Below, one piece after another: positions 40,579 to 45,953 of a DNA stretch of 45,953 nt. The position numbers and the translations under genes were made by a program. Each line of letters opens with the position of its first letter. Position 1 is the first letter of the stretch. Below the pieces are notes generated by a model. The model ran no database searches and was not told the origin of the DNA. It saw nothing but the letters and a program-made list of their open reading frames with translations. This stretch comes from Bacteroidota bacterium (GTDB lineage: Bacteria; Bacteroidota; Bacteroidia; Flavobacteriales; Weeksellaceae): contig JAFDZI010000040.1 of assembly GCA_018266955.1 (NCBI GenBank), forward strand, positions 1 to 45,953, written 5' to 3'.

Positions 40579-41352
40579 ATGAAAATATTACATTCAAAAA
40601 TATACGGACAAGAATTTTCTGGAACTCCACTCTTGGTATTTCACGGTCTTTTCGGGATGCTCGATAATTGGGGCAGCTTTGGAAAAGAATTTGGTGAAAT
40701 GTTCCCAACGCACATCATTGACCTTAGAAACCACGGAAAAAGCTTTCATTCCGATGAAATGAATTTGGATGCAATGGCGGAAGATATTTTGAATTATATG
40801 AAATTTCATCAGTTGGAAAAAGTGAATTTACTGGGCCATTCCTTAGGTGGAAAAACAGTGATGTCATTTGCTATTTTATATCCTGAAAAAGTGGACAAAC
40901 TCATCGTGGTCGATATGGCACCCAAAGCTTATCCTCCGCACCATCAGGGAATAATAAAAGCCTTGCAATCCGTTGATTTTTCGGTGGTGCAATCCAGACA
41001 AGAGGTGGAAGAGATTCTCAAACAATACATTCAGGAAAAATCCGTCATTCAATTTTTGGCCAAAAACCTCTATTGGGACGAAAACAAACAATTGGCATGG
41101 CGATTTAATTTAAAAACATTGGCAGAAAAATACAACGATTTTGTTGCTTCGCCAATAAAATTCGGAACTTTTGAGGGCGAAACGCTATTCATTGGAGGAG
41201 CGAAATCCAATTATATTTTGCCTCAAGACGAATATCTCATTAAGCAACAGTTTCCGCATTCCCACATTATTCATATTGCCAATGCAGGACATTGGGTGCA
41301 AGCAGAAAATCCAAAAGATTTTAACCAAGCGGTGAAAGAGTTTTTGAGTTAA
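40579..41352 (+). CDS. Alpha/beta hydrolase, YbfF-like esterase
   Basis: 257 residues from MKILHSKIYGQEFS. Catalytic nucleophile S88 in LLGHSLGGKT, oxyanion segment VFHGLFGMLDNWG, and catalytic His in NAGHWVQAENP. The GLFGMLDNW and RNHGKS segments resemble YbfF-type acyl-CoA/ester hydrolases. Substrate unknown. The frame is open from 40549, directly after pdxJ, but the strong start is ATG 40579. Same strand as pdxJ, so probably an operon. Confidence 0.88.
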   Translation: MKILHSKIYGQEFSGTPLLVFHGLFGMLDNWGSFGKEFGEMFPTHIIDLRNHGKSFHSDEMNLDAMAEDILNYMKFHQLEKVNLLGHSLGGKTVMSFAILYPEKVDKLIVVDMAPKAYPPHHQGIIKALQSVDFSVVQSRQEVEEILKQYIQEKSVIQFLAKNLYWDENKQLAWRFNLKTLAEKYNDFVASPIKFGTFEGETLFIGGAKSNYILPQDEYLIKQQFPHSHIIHIANAGHWVQAENPKDFNQAVKEFLS

Positions 41353-41448
41353 TGATTTGTTATCAGAATGTTATTGTTTTTTGTTATTCATAAAAAATGA
41401 AATGTGAACCATTTGTGAATGATGAATTCTCTATGAAAAGTATTTAAA

Positions 41449-42552
41449 TTACTTATTTTTTTCAATCAATTGCTGAATATCTTTTGCTGCATTATTGGTT
41501 GGGAACGCATCGAAAAAATAATTATACATCACCAAAATCGTTATTTTCTTTTCTGGGTCTCTCACCAATGTGGTATTGTATCCCGGGATTCCTCCATTGT
41601 GTCCCCAATATGAACAGATATTAAAGATACCTAAGCCATATTTCATTCCAGGAGCAGGTTCTATATCAGCATGAAATCGTTGTTGATGTAAAGATGGACT
41701 AAGCAAAGTACCATCCACTAATGCAGTTGCCCATTTGCGCAAATCGCCTGCTGTGGAAACCATATTTCCGGCAGCACTTGCCCAAGAAACATCGTATTTG
41801 GTGGTAACATTTGTTAGCGAAAAACTAGCCAGATCAACATCATACCCTTGTACTCCATAATCTGGGAAATCGTTTTTTTTAGCAAAATAAGTATTGGTCA
41901 AGTGTAATGGAATGAGAATATCTTGTGTAATACTTTCTTCCCAAGTTTTGCCAGTTATTTTTTCTATGATGGATGCTAAAATAAGAGTGTTGGTATTGGA
42001 ATAATAAACATTAGTCCCTGGCGTAAAATGCAAAGGTTGTGAGGTGCCCAAATCAATCAGTTCTTGTTTTTCCCATATTCGTAAGGGATTATTCTCGAAA
42101 GCATCTTGAAAATAATTGGTTGCCGAATAATTTTCAATTCCAGAAGTCATGTTGCATAGCATTTTTACGGTAATACTATTTCCATTTGGAAGGGTTGGTA
42201 AATAAAATCCTATGTTATTGTTGATGTCTATCAATCCTTTATCAGCCAATTGCAAAATATTGGTCACCACAAATGTTTTGGTGATACTTCCTATTCGAAA
42301 AGGCTGAACGGTAGGCATGGATTTATTTTTTTCAACATCAGAAAGTCCAAAACCTTTAAGATACGCTTCGTTTGTTTTATCATTCCAAACGCCAATGATC
42401 AAGCCAGGAAGATGGCGGGCAACTAGAATAGAATCTGCATACCGATCCAAGGCATTGTGTAAATTAGTTTGCTTAATTTCTTCAGATCTACACTGTGATA
42501 AGGTAAATAAGCTGAATGAAATTAATAGGGTATAAATAAATGATTTCTTCAT
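41449..42552 (-). CDS. Lipoprotein serine hydrolase, DD-peptidase/beta-lactamase type
   Basis: 367 residues. Signal peptide with lipobox LSQC (C21). Motifs in R61 DD-carboxypeptidase style: S-I-T-K in IGSITKTFVV, YYSNTNTLIL (Tyr-Ser-Asn) and HNGGIPGYNTT near the C-terminus. It may trim peptidoglycan stem peptides or act as an esterase. Same strand as and 10 bp after the TsdA-like gene, so it could share that transcript, though no functional link is obvious. It differs from the 20979 serine hydrolase in length and in its motifs. Confidence 0.88.
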   Translation of the reverse strand: MKKSFIYTLLISFSLFTLSQCRSEEIKQTNLHNALDRYADSILVARHLPGLIIGVWNDKTNEAYLKGFGLSDVEKNKSMPTVQPFRIGSITKTFVVTNILQLADKGLIDINNNIGFYLPTLPNGNSITVKMLCNMTSGIENYSATNYFQDAFENNPLRIWEKQELIDLGTSQPLHFTPGTNVYYSNTNTLILASIIEKITGKTWEESITQDILIPLHLTNTYFAKKNDFPDYGVQGYDVDLASFSLTNVTTKYDVSWASAAGNMVSTAGDLRKWATALVDGTLLSPSLHQQRFHADIEPAPGMKYGLGIFNICSYWGHNGGIPGYNTTLVRDPEKKITILVMYNYFFDAFPTNNAAKDIQQLIEKNK

Positions 42553-42561
42553 TTTTCTATT

Positions 42562-43428
42562 TTAATGTTTGTTCTCTTTTTTGATAGGTCGTGAAAATGA
42601 ATTGATATATCCAGCTACATCATACGCTTGTTCATCGGTAAGAACCGGCTTGTTGAAGGTGGTTCCAAAAGGCATATTCCCTTTGATAAATCTTGCAGCC
42701 GTAACTACTTGTGCCATTCCTGCACCATTATTGTAAGTGTCATTTCCCCATAAAGGGGGATAGGTATACTGATTATTAGTATCTTTAGTTCCTTGTCCAT
42801 TCATACCATGACAGGCACTACATTGATTATTGTATATTATTTTTCCATGTTGAGGATCTGCTTTTCGATCCGGAATCTGAATTTCGACCAATCCTTGTCC
42901 TTTTATGCGACCTTCTTTTTTAACATTATGGCTCAACTTCGAGATATAGGCTACAATAGCTTTCATTTCTAGACTATTTTTATCTATGGCCTCAGCATTC
43001 ATGCTTCTCTCAAAACAATCATTAATTCGATCTTCTAAAGATTCCATTCTATTCAATCGTTCACTAAACAAAGGATACACCTTAATAAGACCGATGAAAG
43101 GAGCCGCAAATGGCTTTGTTCCAGCATCAATATGACAATTTTCACAATTGAGATGATTCCCAATTTTTTCGTTGTTCTTATAAAAATAGTTGGAGGTATA
43201 TTTCACTATTTGTTCACCATATTCAGACAATTCATCATGAATCATCGATTTTTTTTTAAATTGACCTACATCTGTAATTTCAATATTTTTGCTCTTTTGC
43301 TGCTCCTTTACCGAGATTTCCTTTTGGTTGGTGAATTCAATGATATACCAAATAATAGTTGCACCAAAAACCAAACATACCAATCCGGTTAAAATATACA
43401 CCTCAAATAGGGCTTTATTACCTTTCAT
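42562..43428 (-). CDS. tsdA: Membrane-anchored dihaem cytochrome c, thiosulfate dehydrogenase (TsdA) type
   Basis: 288 residues from MKGNKALFEVYILTG, with one N-terminal membrane helix, so anchored with the haems in the periplasm. Haem 1 site C95-EN-C98-H99 (HLNCENCHIDAG), and C138 in NDCFERSMN at the position of the unusual Cys haem ligand of TsdA. Haem 2 site C203-SA-C206-H207 (NQCSACHGMNGQG). End motifs LWGNDTYN, GAGM and NMPFG also match. TsdA oxidises thiosulfate to tetrathionate, or reduces tetrathionate in some bacteria. The ORF start at 43527 overlaps the previous gene by 110 bp; 43428 overlaps it by 11 bp and is preferred. Confidence 0.85.
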   Translation of the reverse strand: MKGNKALFEVYILTGLVCLVFGATIIWYIIEFTNQKEISVKEQQKSKNIEITDVGQFKKKSMIHDELSEYGEQIVKYTSNYFYKNNEKIGNHLNCENCHIDAGTKPFAAPFIGLIKVYPLFSERLNRMESLEDRINDCFERSMNAEAIDKNSLEMKAIVAYISKLSHNVKKEGRIKGQGLVEIQIPDRKADPQHGKIIYNNQCSACHGMNGQGTKDTNNQYTYPPLWGNDTYNNGAGMAQVVTAARFIKGNMPFGTTFNKPVLTDEQAYDVAGYINSFSRPIKKENKH

Positions 43429-43927
43429 ACGATTTATTGAAGCTGTTGGAGAGATACAATAAAACAAAACTAAAAACAGGCATAAGGATACCAGACCATA
43501 GCATAATTCCAGCATTCCCACTGGCATAATTTTGCTTTTCTATGATTTCCTGAATATGGACACCGGCAGCACCCCACAAAAATGGAGTAGAACAAATAAG
43601 CAACGCCAAGCGTAAGCTGAAATTCTTCTTGATACAAAGAAGTCCTAAAAGTCCCATTCCTAAACTTGCAAAACCCACTTCCAGCTGGAAAGGACTGTCA
43701 TCCCAACCGATAAAGCTGGCTGCGGATTCATGGAAAAAAATATGCATGATGGCATTGTAAGTCCAACTAACCCCATATCCCCAGAAAAAATAGTATTTTA
43801 AAATAGCTTCAATGACAAAATCTTTTGTTAGTTTATTTCTATAAATAGAAATTAAAGAAAAAACAAGTCCTATTACCACAAAGGTGAGTGTAAAATTACT
43901 TAGGATAAAACGAATAATATGTTCCAT
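43418..43927 (-). CDS. DUF6790 family membrane protein
   Basis: 169 residues with five predicted membrane helices. The segment FIGWDDSPFQLEVGFASLGMG matches the DUF6790-type family of small membrane proteins of unknown function. It overlaps the TsdA-like gene by 11 bp (translationally coupled) and follows the FISUMP gene by 28 bp. It could anchor or assist the electron path of the cytochrome, for example toward quinol, but this is inference from position only. Confidence 0.8.
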   Translation of the reverse strand: MEHIIRFILSNFTLTFVVIGLVFSLISIYRNKLTKDFVIEAILKYYFFWGYGVSWTYNAIMHIFFHESAASFIGWDDSPFQLEVGFASLGMGLLGLLCIKKNFSLRLALLICSTPFLWGAAGVHIQEIIEKQNYASGNAGIMLWSGILMPVFSFVLLYLSNSFNKSYER

Positions 43928-43955
43928 AAAAACAAATTGTATTATTTATATAATT

Positions 43956-44786
43956 TTAGTCTTTGATGCATCTTATACTCATTCCGTATAATCTAGTTGT
44001 GTTTGCTGCATTTACATAGCTTAAAATCCCAATAACAGGACCGTTGTCTGTATTAGCAAATAATAAATGATAGGCCATATAATGATAATTAGTATAGTAG
44101 GCAAAATCTTTATGAGGTGTACTAGACCAATAATTTCCGATTCCAAGATCCTGTCCTGTTTGCCCTTGAGGCGAAACTATACTTGAAATAGGTAAAAATA
44201 ACTTATCTCCATACATTGCACCCTTTGTTATTCCATTTACTTTTACGGGAGCAGCGGTGTTATTATTAATCACCCCTTCCCATTCATCTTTGGTGGGAAC
44301 TCTCCATCCGTCACCAAGTTCAGCCTTGCAAGGATTGGAGGTTGTCCATGAGTTATCAGGCTTGGTGTTTTCATTAAGGGTATTCGTGTATTTTTCCCAA
44401 CCCGGAACATAAGAACCCAATGGTATCGCTTGATAGGCATCCTGACTAATATAACGCCCGGACTCATCTTTAAAAGCACCCCATTGGTATTTTGCCCCAT
44501 GATTTTCCGCAATGGGTTCAAAAGGATTTTTCCCCGGTGTTGCCCCAAGATTTTGACAGGCAAATTCTTTCCATTTTCCGGGGGCCACAAAAGCTCCACA
44601 TTTGTTTGCTCCCATAAGTGGTGGCATGTGTGAAGGTGCCTCAGTTTCTCCTAAATTATCACCCATCGCTCTACATGAAAATAGGGTTAAAAAAGATAAA
44701 CCAGTACCAAAAGCAATTATTGTTTTGTAATTGATAGATCCTAAAATGCTAGTTGATTTTTTCCTTAAAAATGTTAATGTTTTCAT
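43956..44786 (-). CDS. FISUMP-domain lipoprotein, first of a tandem pair
   Basis: 276 residues. A long signal region with internal hydrophobic helix (23-36) and lipobox LFSC. The mature part is a FISUMP-type domain: CQNLGATPGK, KYQWG, GWRVPTKDEWE, GNYWSSTP and LYGMSIRCIKD, related to the formylglycine-generating-enzyme/C-type-lectin-like fold. Surface or outer-membrane ligand binding is likely; the ligand is unknown. Compared with the copy at 44958 the first 120 or so residues are nearly identical and the middle (about 121-260) diverges. Its leader is repeat copy E. Confidence 0.88.
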   Translation of the reverse strand: MKTLTFLRKKSTSILGSINYKTIIAFGTGLSFLTLFSCRAMGDNLGETEAPSHMPPLMGANKCGAFVAPGKWKEFACQNLGATPGKNPFEPIAENHGAKYQWGAFKDESGRYISQDAYQAIPLGSYVPGWEKYTNTLNENTKPDNSWTTSNPCKAELGDGWRVPTKDEWEGVINNNTAAPVKVNGITKGAMYGDKLFLPISSIVSPQGQTGQDLGIGNYWSSTPHKDFAYYTNYHYMAYHLLFANTDNGPVIGILSYVNAANTTRLYGMSIRCIKD

Positions 44787-44927
44787 ATGTAATTATTTAT
44801 TGTTTTTTTTTAAGGTTATATGCAATCGCCTATCTTCAAGAGTGTTTATCTCCATTTTTTTATCTTTTTTAATGGAGTCGATGTTTATTAATTGTATGGA
44901 AAGCAAATTTGTACAAGGCGATTTCAT
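44787..44927 (-). repeat. Structured leader repeat, copy E (short form, with a 44-codon ORF)
   Basis: Lies between the two FISUMP genes. Minus-strand arms AATCGCC (44917-44923) and GGCGATT (44824-44830). An inner hairpin pairs CTCCAT with ATGGAG. The core is CTTGAAGATAGGCGATTG, followed by a short end AACAATAAATAATTACAT before the ATG of the 43956 gene. A 44-codon ORF (44793-44927) begins MKSPCTN at the left arm, contains EINTLEDRRLHI and stops 6 nt before that ATG. Stem to ATG distance is 37 nt. Confidence 0.75.
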
Positions 44928-44957
44928 GTAAATAAAAATTTTGGAGTTTATATAATT

Positions 44958-45788
44958 TTAGTCTTTGATGCATCTTATACTCATTCCGTATAATCTAGAC
45001 ATATTAGAAGAATTGACTACACTCCATATTCCATCAAATGGACCATCATGTATATCACTAACTTTTAAATAATAAGCCATATTATGATAACTGGTATAGG
45101 AAGCATAATCCTCCCGTGGTGTACTAGACCAATAATTGCCAGGACCATTTAGGCTTCCCGTATGTCCTTGGGGTGATACTGCACTTGAAAAAGGTAAAAA
45201 CAATTTTTCACCATACATGGCACCTACAGCATTTCCATTAACATGTATATCGGTAGATTTATTGTTTTTAATCACTCCCTCCCATTCATCTTTGGTAGGC
45301 ACTCTCCAGCCCTCCCCAAGCTCGACCTTACAGGGGTTGGTGGGAATCCAAGAATCTTTGGGTTTTGTATTTTCAGATAGACTTTGGGTATATGTAATCC
45401 AACCCGGAACATTAGAACCCAATGGTATCGCTTGATAGGCATCCTGACTAATATAACGCCCGGCCTCATCTTTAAAAGCACCCCATTGGTATTTTGCCCC
45501 AAGATTTTCCGCAATGGGTTCAAAAGGATTTTTCCCCGGTGTTGCCCCAAGATTTTGACAGGCAAATTCTTTCCATTTTCCGGGGGCCACAAAAGCTCCA
45601 CATTTGTTTGCTCCCATAAGTGGTGGCATGTGTGAAGGTACCTCAGTTTCTCCTAAATTATCTCCCATCGCTCTACATGAAAATAGGGTTAAAAAAGATA
45701 AACCAGTACCAAAAGCTATTATTGCTTTGTAATTGATAGATCCTAAAATGCTAGTTGATTTTTTACCTAATTGCTTTAAATTTTTCAT
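44958..45788 (-). CDS. FISUMP-domain lipoprotein, second of a tandem pair
   Basis: 276 residues, same layout as the 43956 gene: signal region with lipobox LFSC, CQNLGATPGK, GWRVPTKDEWE, GNYWSSTP and LYGMSIRCIKD. It starts MKNLKQLGKKSTS and differs in the first 12 residues and mainly in the middle and final third (for example GPFDGIWSVVN against GPVIGILSYVN). The first 15 C-terminal codons are identical in both at the DNA level. A strong promoter (45827-45859) drives this copy; the repeat E follows it. It is the upstream gene of the pair on the minus strand. Confidence 0.88.
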   Translation of the reverse strand: MKNLKQLGKKSTSILGSINYKAIIAFGTGLSFLTLFSCRAMGDNLGETEVPSHMPPLMGANKCGAFVAPGKWKEFACQNLGATPGKNPFEPIAENLGAKYQWGAFKDEAGRYISQDAYQAIPLGSNVPGWITYTQSLSENTKPKDSWIPTNPCKVELGEGWRVPTKDEWEGVIKNNKSTDIHVNGNAVGAMYGEKLFLPFSSAVSPQGHTGSLNGPGNYWSSTPREDYASYTSYHNMAYYLKVSDIHDGPFDGIWSVVNSSNMSRLYGMSIRCIKD

Positions 45789-45826
45789 ATTTCAAATATT
45801 TATTACTTTACTTATTTGCTTGGATA

Positions 45827-45859
45827 CAAATGTATTTTTTGTTAAGAATAAATATCAAA
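45827..45859 (-). promoter_or_regulatory. Promoter of the upstream FISUMP gene
   Basis: On the minus strand TTTG (45856-45859), a 21-bp spacer, TACATTTG (45827-45834), 38 bp before the ATG. Leader ends AATAAATATTTGAAAT before the ATG, resembling the leader-repeat end without the stem. Confidence 0.65.
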
Positions 45860-45953
45860 AAATAGGTGTTACAAAAACATTACAATTGAATTTTAATTTA
45901 TACAATTGGTTGATAAATAGATGATTATGTATTAAGACCATTGCACAATTAAA

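Noticed and set aside
43956..45788. A diversity-generating retroelement acting on the FISUMP pair (C-type-lectin-like fold with a variable region)
   Set aside because: Codon differences between the copies include all base types rather than changes at template adenines, the variable part is the middle not the very end, and no reverse transcriptase or template repeat is in the window.
1..45953. CRISPR array or prophage
   Set aside because: No spaced direct repeats of 24-40 bp and no phage structural or integrase genes were seen; the only tandem repeats are 7-bp arrays.

Overview
The window looks like a chromosomal segment of an AT-rich Bacteroidota, most likely Flavobacteriia and possibly near Weeksellaceae. 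Genus cannot be decided by reading. The signs are a type IX secretion (T9SS) C-terminal tail at base 2, many TAnnTTTG -7 promoter elements, A-rich leaders without Shine-Dalgarno sites, a paired set of FISUMP lipoproteins, menaquinone genes and family-typical versions of housekeeping genes. There is no prophage, CRISPR array or complete insertion sequence.

Layout. 1-3.1 kb: tail of a T9SS cargo protein, then a minus-strand peroxiredoxin / thioredoxin-like / small-protein cluster and a PLP aminotransferase. 3.2-7.4 kb: rsmG, a small lipoprotein, a large AddB-like PD-(D/E)XK protein and a 192-bp MITE-like element abutting its stop codon. 7.5-12.7 kb: small membrane proteins, a glutaryl-CoA-type dehydrogenase, a GC-rich palindromic repeat, fabI, tag, tRNA-Leu(CAA) and a PhnP-like hydrolase. 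12.7-17.4 kb: a large conserved protein of unknown role, a GAF-type free methionine sulfoxide reductase, a BtuF-like protein, mgtE and an exported protein. 17.6-23.6 kb: rpsO, pnp, a DinB-like protein, a serine hydrolase and mtaB. 23.7-27.2 kb: a divergent cbb3-like oxidase cluster. 27.5-34.2 kb: marC, a menaquinone pair (menF-type and hotdog thioesterase) with an acyltransferase, a tiny ORF with its own terminator, a PadR-PspC pair and an MFS transporter. 34.4-41.4 kb: a MutS2 homologue without Smr, ung, a lipoprotein, DUF456, an MscS-like channel, pdxJ and an alpha/beta hydrolase. 41.4-45.8 kb: a serine hydrolase, a TsdA-like dihaem cytochrome, a DUF6790 membrane protein and two tandem FISUMP lipoproteins.

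The most unusual signal is a dispersed family of structured 5' leaders. Five clear copies and one degenerate copy each sit immediately before the start codon of a different, unrelated gene. They share a 7-bp stem whose two arms change together between copies (AATCGCC/GGCGATT, AATTGCC/GGCAATT, AATCGTT/AACGATT), a conserved core and a common end, AATAAATATCTAC, next to the ATG. Four copies also carry a short ORF that keeps one reading frame through the core and stops 6-23 nt before the main start codon. Other notable signals are several 7-bp-period tandem arrays in leaders, a MITE with a TAA target duplication, a 20-residue hydrophobic ORF with promoter and terminator, and a cbb3-like oxidase that keeps the His-Tyr pair but has Gln where Glu is usual.
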